From NCBI RefSeq assembly GCF_011046535.1, contig NZ_CP049257.1:2604001-2668000 (forward strand): a DNA stretch of 64,000 bases, in the 5' to 3' direction. Position numbers and translations under genes: made by a program. The notes beneath the pieces were generated by a model. That model saw nothing but the letters and a program-made list of their open reading frames with translations. It ran no database searches and was not told the origin of the DNA. Within the stretch, counting starts at the first letter, position 1; every line of letters starts with the position of its first letter. Below, in pieces: positions 17,541-27,217 of this stretch. This DNA comes from Nocardioides anomalus (GTDB taxonomy: Bacteria > Actinomycetota > Actinomycetes > Propionibacteriales > Nocardioidaceae).

Positions 17541-18899
17541 TCACACCGCCCTCGCGACCAGGTCCACCCCGTCACTGTCCACCACGACGGCGCGGACCAG
17601 GTCACCGACCCGGGCGTCGGCGCCGACGAGCGAGGTGGTGCCGTCGACGTCGGGACCCTGGAAGTCGGTGCGACCGACGGGCCCGTCCTCGACGTCCTCG
17701 ACCAGCACCGTGACCTCCTCGCCGGCGCGCTCCTCGGCGCGCTGGGCGGTGAGCTCCTCGACCAGCTGGGAGACGTGGGCGGTGCGGGCGCGCACCTCGT
17801 CCTCGTCGAGCTTGTCGGCGTACGTCGCGGCCTCGGTGCAGTCCTCGTCGGAGTAGCCGAAGACGCCGACCACGTCGAGGCGGCCGGCGACCAGGAAGTC
17901 GCACAGCGTCTCGAGGTCCTGCTCGGTCTCGCCCGGGAAGCCGACGATGACGTTGGAGCGCACACCGGCGTGCGGGGCGATGGCGCGCACGCGGTCGAGG
18001 AGCCCGAGGAAGCTCTCCGGGTCGCCGAAGCGCCGCATCCGCCGGAGCACGTCGGCGCTGGCGTGCTGGAAGGACAGGTCGAAGTACGGCGCGACGCCGG
18101 GCGTCCCCGCGATCGCCTCGAGCAGCCCCGGGCGGAGCTCCGCGGGCTGGAGGTAGGACACGCGCACCCGCTCCACGCCGTCGATGGCCGCGAGCTCCGG
18201 GAGCAGCGCCTCGAGCAGGCGCAGGTCGCCGAGGTCCTTGCCGTACGACGTGGAGTTCTCGCTCACCAGGAACAGCTCGCGCACGCCGTCCGAGGCCAGC
18301 CAGCGCGCCTCGTCGAGGACGTCGTGCGGGCGGCGGCTGGTGAAGCGGCCGCGGAAGGCGGGGATGGCGCAGAACGTGCAGCGCCGGTCGCAGCCCTCGG
18401 CCAGCTTGAGGTTCGCGGTCGGGCCGGTGGTCAGCCGCGAGCGCACGGTGACGGTGCCGCTGGGCCGGTCGGCCGGGCTGATCGGCAGCAGCCGGCGCCG
18501 GTCGCTGGGCACGTGCGGGACGTGCTGCTCCCCCGCCACGATCGAGCGAAGCCGGGCGGCGATGTCGGGGTAGTCGTCGAAGCCGAGCACCGCGTCGGCC
18601 TCGGGCAGCGAGTCGGCCAGCTCCGCGCCGTACCGCTCGGCCATGCAGCCGACCGCGACCACCGACTGCGGGCCGTGACCGTCACCCTTGAGGTCGGCCG
18701 CCTCGAGCAGCGCGTCGACGCTGTCCTTCTTGGCCTGCTCGACGAAGCCGCAGGTGTTCACCACGACGGTGTCCGCGGCGGCCGGGTCCTCGACGAGCGT
18801 GAACCCGTCCGCGGCCAGCCGGCCGGCGAGCTCCTCGGAGTCCACCTCGTTGCGCGCGCAGCCGAGGGTCACGAGGGCGACGCTCAACGACTGGCTCAC
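17541..18899 (-). CDS. rimO: Ribosomal protein S12 methylthiotransferase RimO
   Basis: A 452-residue radical-SAM methylthiotransferase. The N-terminal domain has [26 protein letters not shown] and [11 protein letters not shown] (three cysteines for the auxiliary cluster). The radical SAM motif is [15 protein letters not shown] near residue 170. A C-terminal TRAM domain follows ([15 protein letters not shown]...). The KNEVDSE-type N-terminal motif and AIPxFRGxxxSR favour RimO over MiaB. It methylthiolates the conserved Asp of S12. The GTG at 18899 is preferred to an upstream ATG at 18935 because homology starts immediately after it. The next gene, pgsA, starts 4 bases downstream. Confidence 0.95.
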   Translation of the reverse strand: MSQSLSVALVTLGCARNEVDSEELAGRLAADGFTLVEDPAAADTVVVNTCGFVEQAKKDSVDALLEAADLKGDGHGPQSVVAVGCMAERYGAELADSLPEADAVLGFDDYPDIAARLRSIVAGEQHVPHVPSDRRRLLPISPADRPSGTVTVRSRLTTGPTANLKLAEGCDRRCTFCAIPAFRGRFTSRRPHDVLDEARWLASDGVRELFLVSENSTSYGKDLGDLRLLEALLPELAAIDGVERVRVSYLQPAELRPGLLEAIAGTPGVAPYFDLSFQHASADVLRRMRRFGDPESFLGLLDRVRAIAPHAGVRSNVIVGFPGETEQDLETLCDFLVAGRLDVVGVFGYSDEDCTEAATYADKLDEDEVRARTAHVSQLVEELTAQRAEERAGEEVTVLVEDVEDGPVGRTDFQGPDVDGTTSLVGADARVGDLVRAVVVDSDGVDLVARAV

Positions 18900-18935
18900 C
18901 CGCCGATTCTGCCGCCCCGGTGGTTGCCGATCCAA

Positions 18936-20630
18936 TCAGCGATCCGTGTAGACGTCCTGGGCGGGCTCGCCGGTCTTGCCCATCGCGCCGTGGCTGCGGC
19001 CGTCGACGGTGACCTCGAGGGAGCCGTCGGTGGTCTGGATGCGGACCGGCGGGGCCACCTGGACGGTGCGGGACTGGCCGAAGGCGAGCGAGCCGCTGAA
19101 CACGACCTTGCCGGTGCCGTCGCGCACGACGACCCGGGCGCCGCCACCGGCGGCGCTCACGACCACGGGCACGGGGGTGGCGGCGGACTGGCCGCCACTG
19201 GTCAGCCCGGCGGAGCCGTCAGCGAGCGAGGGCGAGGCCGGCGTGACGCTGTGCGGCTGGTCCATGACCAGGCGCGCGACCGACCAGGCCAGCACGACGG
19301 TCATCACGGCGGCGACGATCACCGACCAGTTCGGACCGCCCTTGACACCGCGGATCGAGCCGTGGCGACCGGTGGCGAGCTCGGCCTCGAAGACGCGGCG
19401 CGGGTCGATGGGGGCGTCGGCGTACGTGTCGTCGTACGTCGCGAGCAGCGGCGCCACGTCGACGCCGAGGACCCGCGCGAGCGTGCGCAGGTGGCCGCGG
19501 GCGTAGAAGTCGCCGCCGCACGGCGCGAAGTCGTCGATCTCGATGGCCTCGACCACGTGCGGCCGGATGCGGGTGCGCTCGGAGAGCTGGTCGACGCTGA
19601 GCCGCAGCCGCCGGCGGGCGGCGGCGAGCTCGGGGCCGATGACTGGGTCGACGGTGGGTACGGCGGCCAGGTCCTCGATCACGAACGTCGAGGTCGCCGA
19701 CGCGATTGCGGGCAGCTCCTCGGCGGCGGTGTCGACGTCCCACTCGCGGTCGCGGGCCACGTCGGCGCGCACGGCCGGGCGGACGTCGCGCAGTGGAGAG
19801 GGGGTCGGGCTGGCCACCACGGCGGCCGCGGCCTGCGGCTCGTCCACGTCGGGGGCGACCGCGTCGGGGGCGACCGCGTCGAGGTCCACGGGGATCTCGC
19901 CGGTGGCCTCGGTGTCGGTGTCGACGCTGGCGTCCGGGTCCTCGTAGTGGTCGTCCAGCCCGTCGCCCAGCCCGTCGACCGTCTCGTCTGCCGCCTCTTC
20001 GGCCGCCTCGGGCACGACCTCGACGACCGCGCAGCGGCCGTCGGCCAGCGTCGCCAACGCCGCAGTGAGGTCGCCGTGCGCGCCGAGCACCCGTGTCGTC
20101 AGGCCGAGCGGCATCGCGAACGGCGCGCCGTGCATGCGCTCGGTGAAGCGCGCGTGCCGGCGACCGGCCGGGCCGAGCAGGTCGAGCTCGGCGTCGACGT
20201 CGCGAGGGAACAGCACGAGCCGGCCGTCACGGACCACGCGGCCGCGCGGCGTGTGCTCGACCTCCTCCAGGTCCGACCAGGCCATGCCGCGCCAGGTCCG
20301 CCCCAGCCGGATCCGCACGCCGTGGCTGTCGGCCACGAGCAGCGGCATGCGCGAGTCCAGGAACGAGAAGACGTAGGCCCACGTGATGGCCGTGAGCCCG
20401 ACGCAGAGCGCCCAGTCGAGCACCCGGTAGTCCGTCACCGCCCGCGCGAAGTACGCCGCCGCGAGCAGCGCGGTGATCGCCGCCAGGACGACGGACACGC
20501 GGCCGTTGCGGCGTACGACGACCTCGTCGGCCTCGGGCTCGTCGGGGACGTTCGCCCAGTCCGGGTGGACATGCTCTCCCGTGCTGACCAGGTCGGCGTC
20601 GGTGGTCTCGCGCGGGATGAGGTCGGTCAT
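18936..20630 (-). CDS. RodZ-like helix-turn-helix membrane protein with an N-terminal membrane/PH-like module
   Basis: A 564-residue protein. Two membrane segments lie at about 45-63 and 72-91, followed by a PH-like region (LVADSHGVRIRLGRTWRGM and on), a long acidic Pro/Ala linker, then a cytoplasmic helix-turn-helix domain at about 330-395 (LRLSVDQLSERTRIRPHVVE and FYARGHLRTLARVLGVD), a third membrane segment at about 433-456, and an extracellular beta domain resembling the RodZ C-terminus. RodZ-type proteins link cell-shape machinery to the membrane. Here the usual HTH-TM-beta layout is preceded by an extra membrane module. The ATG at 20630 overlaps the ftsK TGA. rimO follows after 36 bases. 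Confidence 0.8.
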   Translation of the reverse strand: MTDLIPRETTDADLVSTGEHVHPDWANVPDEPEADEVVVRRNGRVSVVLAAITALLAAAYFARAVTDYRVLDWALCVGLTAITWAYVFSFLDSRMPLLVADSHGVRIRLGRTWRGMAWSDLEEVEHTPRGRVVRDGRLVLFPRDVDAELDLLGPAGRRHARFTERMHGAPFAMPLGLTTRVLGAHGDLTAALATLADGRCAVVEVVPEAAEEAADETVDGLGDGLDDHYEDPDASVDTDTEATGEIPVDLDAVAPDAVAPDVDEPQAAAAVVASPTPSPLRDVRPAVRADVARDREWDVDTAAEELPAIASATSTFVIEDLAAVPTVDPVIGPELAAARRRLRLSVDQLSERTRIRPHVVEAIEIDDFAPCGGDFYARGHLRTLARVLGVDVAPLLATYDDTYADAPIDPRRVFEAELATGRHGSIRGVKGGPNWSVIVAAVMTVVLAWSVARLVMDQPHSVTPASPSLADGSAGLTSGGQSAATPVPVVVSAAGGGARVVVRDGTGKVVFSGSLAFGQSRTVQVAPPVRIQTTDGSLEVTVDGRSHGAMGKTGEPAQDVYTDR

Positions 20631-23245
20631 CACAGCTCCCCTTGCAGCGTGGCGATCACGGAGTCGAGCTCGTCGGGCTTGATGAGGACGTCGCGGGCCT
20701 TGGAGCCCTCGCTGGGCCCGACGACGCCACGGCTCTCCATGATGTCCATGAGGCGACCGGCCTTGGCGAAGCCGACCCGCAGCTTGCGCTGGAGCATCGA
20801 GGTCGAGCCGAACTGGGTCGACACCACCAGCTCGACGGCCTGGATGACCAGCTCGAGGTCGTCGCCGATGTCGTCGTCGAGCTCGCGCTTGCTGGCGGCC
20901 GGCGCGGTGACGTCGTCACGGTAGGTCGCCTCGAGCTGCGCCTTGCAGTGCTTGACCACCGTGGCGATCTCGGCCTCGGTGACCCACGAGCCCTGCACGC
21001 GGACCGGCTTCGATGCGCCCATGGGCAGGAACAGCCCGTCGCCCTGGCCGACCAGCTTCTCCGCGCCCGGCTGATCGAGGATGACCCGGCTGTCGGCCAG
21101 CGAGGACGTCGCGAAGGCCAGTCGCGAGGGCACGTTCGCCTTGATCAGGCCGGTGACCACGTCGACCGAGGGGCGCTGGGTCGCGAGCACCAGGTGGATG
21201 CCGGCCGCGCGGGCCAGCTGCGTGATGCGCACGACGGCGTCCTCGACGTCGCGCGGGGCGACCATCATCAGGTCGGCGAGCTCGTCGACGATGACCAGCA
21301 GGTAGGGGTACGGCGTGAGCTCGCGCTCGCTGCCCGGCGGGACCTGCACCTTGCCGGCCCGCACCGCCTTGTTGAAGTCGTCGATGTGGCGGAAGCCGAA
21401 GTTGGCCAGGTCGTCGTAGCGCATGTCCATCTCGCGCACGACCCAGGCCAGCGCCTCTGCGGCCTTCTTGGGGTTGGTGATGATCGGCGTGATCAGGTGC
21501 GGGACGCCCTCGTAGGCGTTCAGCTCGACCCGCTTGGGGTCGACCATGATCATCCGGACCTCATCGGGCGTGGCCCGCATCAGCACCGAGGTGATCATCG
21601 AGTTGATGAAGCTCGACTTGCCGGAGCCGGTGGCGCCGGCGACCAGCAGGTGCGGCATCTTGGCGAGGTTGGCGACCACGAAGCCGCCCTCCACGTCCTT
21701 GCCCAGCCCGGCCACCATCGGGTGGTGGTCGCTGCGGGCCGTGCCCGAGCGCAGCACGTCGCCGAGGGAGACGATCTCCTTGTCCAGGTTCGGGATCTCG
21801 ATGCCGATCGCGGACTTGCCGGGGATCGGGCTGAGGATGCGGACGTCGGCCGAGGCCACGGCGTAGGAGATGTTCTTCGACAGAGCGGTGACCTTCTCGA
21901 CCTTCACCGCCGAGCCCAGCTCGACCTCGTAGCGCGTCACCGTCGGGCCGCGGGTGTAGCCCGTGACCTGCGCGTCGATGCCGAACTCCTCCAGCACCTG
22001 GGTCAGCCGGCTCACGATCTCGTCGCTGGCCTTGGACCGAGCCTTGTGCGGCGACCCGGGCTTGAGCACGTCGTTGCCCGGCAGGTGGTAGACCACGTCG
22101 CCGGACAGCGCGAGCTGCTCGACCCGCTCGGGCAGCGGGGTGTGCGGCGGCGGCTCGAGCTCGGCGTTGGTGTCCTCCTCGGGCACCTCGACGGCCGGGG
22201 CCAGCACCTGGTGCTCCTGGGTCGCCTCGGGGTCCTCGACCGGCTCCGGCTTCTTGCGGCGGCGCTTGCGGGTCTCGCGCTCCTCGAGGACCGGGCTGTC
22301 GTACGCCGGGTCGCCCATCAGCGGGTCGATCTCGTCGGTCAGGTCGAGGTCCGTACGACGGCCGCGGCGGGTCGGGGCGACCTCGTCGTCCTCGTCCTCG
22401 TGGTGGCGGCCGAGCGCGCGGTCGCGGGCCTCGGCCAGCCGGGCCGGGACCTGGTAGAGCGGGGTGGCCGTGATGACCAGGACGCCGAAGAAGGCCAGCA
22501 GGAGCAGCAGCGGCACCACGACGTACGGCGTGCGGAGCAGGTCGAGCAGGAGCGAGGACACGACGTACCCGACGGCCCCACCGCCCTCGCGCAGCGGACC
22601 GGCGTCGCCGGCGACCGGCTGCGGGTCGCCCTCGGCGATGTGCACCACGCCGAGCAGACCGAGGCCCAGCGCGCTCCACCCGACGACCTGGCGACCGGCC
22701 GGGCCGTTGTGGATCGGGTCGCGCAGGTTGCGCCAGCCCACGACCAGCAGCATCAGCGGGACCAGCCAGCCGACCTTGCCCACGCAGCCCGTGACCGCGA
22801 CGCGCACGCCGCTCATCACCGGACCGCCGAGCTGGAACCACACCGCCGCCGCCGACACCACGGCCAGCGCGAGGACGAACAGGCCCACCCCGTCGCGCCG
22901 GTGCTCGGGCTCGAGGTCGCGGGCGCCGTGCCCGATGCCGCGGGCCACCGCCCCCACCCCGTGCGCGACGGCCAGCCAGACGCGGGCCACGGCCTTGAGG
23001 ACCAGGTCGAACAGGCGCGCGATCGGCCCGCGGCCGGTGCGGACGGCGCGCGGAGCCGGACGGGTGCGGCTCGCCGCGCCCTTCTTGGCCGCGGCTCCCC
23101 CGCGCGCGGCTGGACGCCTCGCCGGCTTCTTCTTCGACGAGGTCCTGCTCTGGTTGCGGGTACTCCGTGCTCGCGCCGTCGTGGGTCGGTCCGAGGACGA
23201 CCCCTTGGTGCGCGAACCCGGCGGGGAAGACGTACGGGTCGCCAC
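20630..23245 (-). CDS. ftsK: DNA translocase FtsK
   Basis: An 871-residue chromosome-segregation motor. The N-terminus is highly basic (about residues 1-80), followed by four membrane segments between about 115 and 280, an acidic/proline linker, and the motor: Walker [15 protein letters not shown] near residue 535, Walker [12 protein letters not shown], and [18 protein letters not shown]. The C-terminal gamma winged helix (about 800-871, [19 protein letters not shown]) should read KOPS-type sequences. It pumps DNA at the division septum. The GTG start at 23245 is preceded by a 94-base gap containing a hairpin downstream of dapA. The gene overlaps the RodZ-like gene by one base. Confidence 0.97.
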   Translation of the reverse strand: MATRTSSPPGSRTKGSSSDRPTTARARSTRNQSRTSSKKKPARRPAARGGAAAKKGAASRTRPAPRAVRTGRGPIARLFDLVLKAVARVWLAVAHGVGAVARGIGHGARDLEPEHRRDGVGLFVLALAVVSAAAVWFQLGGPVMSGVRVAVTGCVGKVGWLVPLMLLVVGWRNLRDPIHNGPAGRQVVGWSALGLGLLGVVHIAEGDPQPVAGDAGPLREGGGAVGYVVSSLLLDLLRTPYVVVPLLLLLAFFGVLVITATPLYQVPARLAEARDRALGRHHEDEDDEVAPTRRGRRTDLDLTDEIDPLMGDPAYDSPVLEERETRKRRRKKPEPVEDPEATQEHQVLAPAVEVPEEDTNAELEPPPHTPLPERVEQLALSGDVVYHLPGNDVLKPGSPHKARSKASDEIVSRLTQVLEEFGIDAQVTGYTRGPTVTRYEVELGSAVKVEKVTALSKNISYAVASADVRILSPIPGKSAIGIEIPNLDKEIVSLGDVLRSGTARSDHHPMVAGLGKDVEGGFVVANLAKMPHLLVAGATGSGKSSFINSMITSVLMRATPDEVRMIMVDPKRVELNAYEGVPHLITPIITNPKKAAEALAWVVREMDMRYDDLANFGFRHIDDFNKAVRAGKVQVPPGSERELTPYPYLLVIVDELADLMMVAPRDVEDAVVRITQLARAAGIHLVLATQRPSVDVVTGLIKANVPSRLAFATSSLADSRVILDQPGAEKLVGQGDGLFLPMGASKPVRVQGSWVTEAEIATVVKHCKAQLEATYRDDVTAPAASKRELDDDIGDDLELVIQAVELVVSTQFGSTSMLQRKLRVGFAKAGRLMDIMESRGVVGPSEGSKARDVLIKPDELDSVIATLQGEL

Positions 23246-23301
23246 GTCACCACCCTAGGCGTTCGTCACTCCAGTCACACCCACCACAGGAGTGCGTGTC
23301 G

Positions 23302-23325
23302 GTCACGGCCCGTTCGGGCCGCTGA
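23302..23325 (-). terminator. Hairpin downstream of dapA
   Basis: A perfect 6-bp stem CGGCCC/GGGCCG with the loop GTTC at 23306-23321 is extended by GTCA/TGAC pairing around a one-base bulge. It lies 15-38 bases after the dapA stop and before ftsK on the same strand. No T-run follows, as is common for actinobacterial hairpin terminators, so termination is inferred from position only. Confidence 0.4.
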
Positions 23326-23339
23326 CGCCGGGCGTGGAC

Positions 23340-24236
23340 CTAGAGCAGGCCGGCGGCCTCGAGCGAGGCGCGCAGGTCGGCGACCTCGTCGTCGGTGAGC
23401 TCGACGAGCGGGCCGCGCACCGTGCGGTTGTCGAGCACGCCGAGCAGCTGGAGGCCGGCCTTGGCGGTGGTCGCGCCGTAGTTGGGCACGCCCATGACCG
23501 CGCCGATGGCCGGGAGCAGGCGGGTGAACACGGCCAGCGCCTCGGCGTGGTCGCCGGCGTCCCAGGCGTCGACCATGGCGCGCAGCTGGTCGCCGGCGAC
23601 GTGGCCGACCACCGAGACGAAGCCGGCGGCGCCGTGGGCGAGCCAGCCGAGGTTGCTGACGTCGTCGCCGGAGTAGACGGCGTACCCCATCTCGCGCAGG
23701 CGCACGCCGCGCGCGAAGTCGCCGACGGCGTCCTTGACCGCGACGACGGTCTCGATCTGCTTGGCCGCGGCGTAGGTCTCCAGCGCGATCTGGGTGGCGG
23801 TGCGGCCCGGCACGTCGTAGAGCATCACCGGCACGCCGGTGGCCTCGGCGACGGTGCGGAAGTGGTGCAGGACGCCGGCCTGGCCGGGCTTGTTGTAGTA
23901 CGGCGTGACGAGGAGCAGGCCGTCGGCGCCGATCTTCTCGGCCTGCTGGGCCAGCTCGAGCGAGTGCGCGGTGGAGTTGGTGCCGACGCCGGCCACGACG
24001 CTGGCCCGGTCGCCGACGGCGTCCTTGACCGCGGCGAGGATCTCGCCGTCCTCGGCGACGGTGGTCGTCGGCGACTCTCCCGTCGTGCCGGAGACGACGA
24101 CGCCGTCGTGGCCGTGGTCGACCAGGTGGGTGGCGATCCGGGCGGTGCCGTCGACGTCGACCGAGCCATCCGGCTTGAACGCCGTCGCCATCGCGGTCAG
24201 CACGCGGCCGAACGGGGCAGACGGAGAGTCGCTCAT
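23340..24236 (-). CDS. dapA: 4-hydroxy-tetrahydrodipicolinate synthase
   Basis: A 298-residue class I aldolase of normal length. The GTTGESPTT loop lies near residue 50, LLLVTPYYNKPGQ holds the catalytic Tyr, and VVAVKDAVGD carries the Schiff-base lysine near residue 166. It condenses pyruvate with aspartate semialdehyde at the entry of diaminopimelate and lysine biosynthesis. Neighbours are ftsK downstream and a dienelactone-hydrolase-like gene 35 bases upstream. In streptomycetes and mycobacteria an RNase J gene normally lies between dapA and ftsK; none is present here. The start is the ATG at 24236. Confidence 0.97.
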   Translation of the reverse strand: MSDSPSAPFGRVLTAMATAFKPDGSVDVDGTARIATHLVDHGHDGVVVSGTTGESPTTTVAEDGEILAAVKDAVGDRASVVAGVGTNSTAHSLELAQQAEKIGADGLLLVTPYYNKPGQAGVLHHFRTVAEATGVPVMLYDVPGRTATQIALETYAAAKQIETVVAVKDAVGDFARGVRLREMGYAVYSGDDVSNLGWLAHGAAGFVSVVGHVAGDQLRAMVDAWDAGDHAEALAVFTRLLPAIGAVMGVPNYGATTAKAGLQLLGVLDNRTVRGPLVELTDDEVADLRASLEAAGLL

Positions 24237-24271
24237 GGGGTCAGGGTATCGGCCGCGCTCGCCCCGACCGG

Positions 24272-24976
24272 TCAGCGCGAGGCGTGCTCGGCCAGGAAGG
24301 CGAGGGTCCGGTCCCAGGCCAGGGCCGAGGCCTCGGGGTGGAAGAAGTAGAAGTCGTCGTTGTCGAAGGCGTGGTTGGCGCCCTCGTAGAGCTCGAACGA
24401 CACGTCCGCGTGGGCGGTCACCGCCGCGCGCACCCGCTCGACGCTCTCGGCGTCGATGTAGTCGTCGGCCGTCCCGAAGTGGTGCAGGCTCGGCACGGTG
24501 ACCTGCGGAGCCAGGTCGAGCAGGCCGGGCAGACCGGAGCCGTAGTAGCTCACGAGGAAGTCGACCGGCGCGACCGCCGCGACGTTGAAGGCCAGGCCAC
24601 CGCCGAAGCAGAAGCCGAGGGCGCCGACGGGGCCGGTCACCTCGGACCGGGCCCGCAGCGCGCCCAGGGCGGCGACGGCGTCGGCGACCGTCGTGTCCGG
24701 GTCCAGGCGCCCGGCTCGGGCCATGGCGGCGTCGACGACGTCCGGGGCCGTCTCGTCCAGGGGCGGCTCGTCCAGGCGCCAGTAGAGCTCGGGCGCGAGC
24801 ACGACGTACCCGGCCGCGGCCAGGTCGGCGCCGCGGCGCTGGATGTAGGCGCTGACCCCGAAGATCTCCTGCAGCAGCAGGACCCCCGGCCCGCTCCCCG
24901 ACTCGGGCAGCCAGAGCCGGGCCGGCATGTCGCCGTCGGCGGTCGGGACGGTCACGGTCGTGCTGCTGGTGTCCAC
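24272..24976 (-). CDS. Dienelactone hydrolase family protein
   Basis: A 234-residue alpha/beta hydrolase. VLLLQEIFGVSAYI is the conserved early strand with the Glu that interacts with the nucleophile. GALGFCFGGGLAF carries the nucleophilic Cys, and EGANHAF carries the catalytic His; the acid is probably the Asp in FGTADDYID. Enzymes of this family hydrolyse dienelactone or other small esters; the physiological substrate cannot be read from the sequence. The GTG start at 24976 lies 22 bases after the LLM oxidoreductase stop. A related hydrolase gene is found near thyA in M. tuberculosis, so the association is old. Confidence 0.88.
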   Translation of the reverse strand: MDTSSTTVTVPTADGDMPARLWLPESGSGPGVLLLQEIFGVSAYIQRRGADLAAAGYVVLAPELYWRLDEPPLDETAPDVVDAAMARAGRLDPDTTVADAVAALGALRARSEVTGPVGALGFCFGGGLAFNVAAVAPVDFLVSYYGSGLPGLLDLAPQVTVPSLHHFGTADDYIDAESVERVRAAVTAHADVSFELYEGANHAFDNDDFYFFHPEASALAWDRTLAFLAEHASR

Positions 24977-24998
24977 GGGACGAACCTAAGGCACGGCC

Positions 24999-25916
24999 TC
25001 AGACCTGGCGTGCGACCTCCGCGGCGACCAGCTCGAGGTGCTCGAGGTCCTGCAGGTCGAGGACCTGGAGGTAGAGCCGGCTCGCACCGGCGTCGGCCCA
25101 CTCCCCCACCCGCCGGACGACCTCGTCGACCGTGCCGCCGGCGTACGTCGCGCGCAGCTCGTCGGGGTCGCGGTCGATGGCCTCGGCCCGGCGGCGGAAC
25201 TCCGCCTCGTCCCGACCGACGCACAGGATGGTGGCGGCGGAGTACACCAGCTCGCGGCCCTGCGCGGCCTCGCGCACCCGCCCGAACTGCGTGCGGCCGC
25301 TCTCGACGTCGGTGAAGGGCACGTTGAACTCGTCGGCGTACGCCGCGGCGAGGGCGGGCGTCCGCTTCTTGCCGTGACCGCCGATGATGACCGGCGGCCC
25401 GCCGGCGTACCCGTCGCGCTGCACCGGCTTGGGCAGCGCCGGGCTGTCGGTGAGCGTGTAGTGCGACCCCGTGTGGCTGAACGCCGCGTCGGCCGACCAG
25501 AGCCCGGTGATGACGGCGAGCTGCTCCTCGAGCCGGTCGAAGCGCTCGCCGGTGGGCGGGAAGGGGATGCCGTACGCCGTGTGCTCGGCCTCGAACCACC
25601 CAGCGCCGATGCCGAGCTCGACGCGGCCGCCGCTCATCGCGTCGACGCCGGCCACCTGGATGGCCAGCGGCCCCGGCAGCCGGAAGGTCGCGCTGGTCAC
25701 CATGGTGCCGAGCCGGATGGTGCTCGTGTCGCGCGCGAGCCCGGCCAGCGTGGTCCACGCGTCGCTCGGCCCGGGGCCGCCGTCGCCGCCCATCGCCAGG
25801 TAGTGGTCGGAGCGGAAGAAGGCTCCGAAGCCGAGCTCCTCGGCCTTGAGCGCGACCGCGAGGAGGTCGTCGTACGTCGCGCCCTGCTGGGGTTCGGTGA
25901 AGATGCGCAGCTCCAT
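24999..25916 (-). CDS. LLM-class F420-dependent oxidoreductase
   Basis: A 305-residue luciferase-like monooxygenase-fold protein. Recognisable elements are GFGAFFRSDHYLAM, TSTIRLGTMVTSATFRLPGP, GGRVELGIGAGWFEAEH (the hallmark of F420-using LLM proteins) and PVIIGGHGKKRTPALAA. It probably transfers hydride to or from coenzyme F420 on an unknown substrate; FMN use cannot be excluded. It lies 12 bases after dfrA in a run of same-strand genes. There is no membrane segment or signal. Confidence 0.87.
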   Translation of the reverse strand: MELRIFTEPQQGATYDDLLAVALKAEELGFGAFFRSDHYLAMGGDGGPGPSDAWTTLAGLARDTSTIRLGTMVTSATFRLPGPLAIQVAGVDAMSGGRVELGIGAGWFEAEHTAYGIPFPPTGERFDRLEEQLAVITGLWSADAAFSHTGSHYTLTDSPALPKPVQRDGYAGGPPVIIGGHGKKRTPALAAAYADEFNVPFTDVESGRTQFGRVREAAQGRELVYSAATILCVGRDEAEFRRRAEAIDRDPDELRATYAGGTVDEVVRRVGEWADAGASRLYLQVLDLQDLEHLELVAAEVARQV

Positions 25917-25928
25917 GGCCCCAGCCTG

Positions 25929-26402
25929 TCAGGCGCGGACCAGGAAGACCCGGTCGTACCCCTCGTGGTGCTCGCGCGCGGCCTCGACCCACGCACGGCG
26001 GTCGAAGGGCGGGTAGAAGACGTCGCCCTCGGGCTCGAGGTCGACCTCGCTCAGGACCTGCTCGGTCGCGAGCGGCATCGCCGCGGCGTACACCTCGGCG
26101 CCGCCGACCACCGCGATGTCCCCGGGCAGGGTCGCGGCCTGGACCAGGGCGTCGTCGAGGCTGTGCGCGACCCGCACGCCCTCGGCGCCCCAGTCGGGGT
26201 CACGGGTCAGCACGATCGTGGTGCGCCCTGGCAGCGGGCGGCCGATGGACTCGTAGGTGGCCCGGCCCATGACCAGGACGTCGCCCATGGTGAGCTCCTT
26301 GAACAGCCGCTGCTCGCCGGGCAGCTTCCACGGGATCTGCGAGCCGCGGCCGATGACGCCGTTGCGGGCGACCGCGGCGACGAGGACGACGCGCTTGGTC
26401 AT
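25929..26402 (-). CDS. folA: Dihydrofolate reductase
   Basis: A 157-residue protein of the standard length. [20 protein letters not shown] is the N-terminal strand and Met20-like loop, WKLPGEQ precedes the folate site, [18 protein letters not shown] is the NADPH-binding region, and [12 protein letters not shown] is the Gly-Gly turn. It regenerates tetrahydrofolate after thymidylate synthase. Its ATG at 26402 overlaps the thyA TGA (ATGA), a tight pairing that matches function. A longer frame upstream is an artefact within thyA. Confidence 0.96.
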   Translation of the reverse strand: MTKRVVLVAAVARNGVIGRGSQIPWKLPGEQRLFKELTMGDVLVMGRATYESIGRPLPGRTTIVLTRDPDWGAEGVRVAHSLDDALVQAATLPGDIAVVGGAEVYAAAMPLATEQVLSEVDLEPEGDVFYPPFDRRAWVEAAREHHEGYDRVFLVRA

Positions 26403-27208
26403 ACGGCGATGGGCGCCTTGATCCCGGGGTGCGGGTCGTAGCCCTCGAGCGCGACGTGCTCGAGGTCGAAGGCGTCGAGCGCGGTGACGGTCGGGTCCAA
26501 GCGCAGCGTGGGCAGCGGCCGGGGCTCGCGGGTCAGCTGCAGCTCGGCCTGCTCGAGGTGGTTGAGGTAGAGGTGTGCGTCGCCGAGGGTGTGCACGAAG
26601 TCGCCCACCTCGAGCCCGGTGACCTGCGCGACCATGTGGGTCAGCAGGGCGTAGGAGGCGATGTTGAACGGCACGCCGAGGAAGACGTCGCCGCTGCGCT
26701 GGTAGAGCTGGCAGCTGAGCCGGCCGGGTCCGTCGTCCTGGGGGGCGACGTAGAACTGGAACATCGTGTGGCACGGCGCGAGGGCCATGGCCGGGATGTC
26801 GGCGACGTTCCAGGCGCTGACGAGGTGGCGGCGCGAGTCGGGGTCGCTCCGGATCTGCTCGACGACCTGGGCGATCTGGTCGACGTGGTGGCCGTCCGGC
26901 GTGGGCCACGAGCGCCACTGGTAGCCGTAGACCGGCCCGAGGTCACCGTCGGCGTCGGCCCACTCGTCCCAGATCGTCACGCCGCGGTCCTGCAGCCACT
27001 TGACGTTGGTGTCGCCGCGCAGGAACCACAGCAGCTCGGCGAAGACCGAGCGCGTGTGCACCTTCTTGGTGGTGACGAGCGGGAAGCCCTCGCTCAGGTC
27101 GAAGCGCATCTGGTGGCCGAAGACGCTGCGGGTCCCGGTGCCGGTGCGGTCGGACTTCTCGACGCCCTCGTCGAGGACCCGGCGGAGGAGGTCGAGGTAC
27201 TGCTGCAC
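26399..27208 (-). CDS. thyA: Thymidylate synthase (folate-dependent)
   Basis: A 269-residue enzyme. [20 protein letters not shown] is the phosphate-binding arginine loop, [20 protein letters not shown] carries the catalytic Cys, [20 protein letters not shown] binds dUMP, and GDAHLYLNH is the C-terminal signature. It methylates dUMP to dTMP using methylene-tetrahydrofolate and is coupled to folA downstream. The start is 9 bases after the PhzF-like gene's stop. No thyX gene is seen near dapA in this window. Confidence 0.97.
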   Translation of the reverse strand: MQQYLDLLRRVLDEGVEKSDRTGTGTRSVFGHQMRFDLSEGFPLVTTKKVHTRSVFAELLWFLRGDTNVKWLQDRGVTIWDEWADADGDLGPVYGYQWRSWPTPDGHHVDQIAQVVEQIRSDPDSRRHLVSAWNVADIPAMALAPCHTMFQFYVAPQDDGPGRLSCQLYQRSGDVFLGVPFNIASYALLTHMVAQVTGLEVGDFVHTLGDAHLYLNHLEQAELQLTREPRPLPTLRLDPTVTALDAFDLEHVALEGYDPHPGIKAPIAV

Positions 27209-27217
27209 GCTTCCAAC

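Noticed and set aside
19851..19885. Short tandem repeat GGGGGCGACCGCGTC in the RodZ-like gene
   Set aside because: It is a two-copy in-frame repeat within a low-complexity Ala/Pro/Asp linker, with no likely significance.
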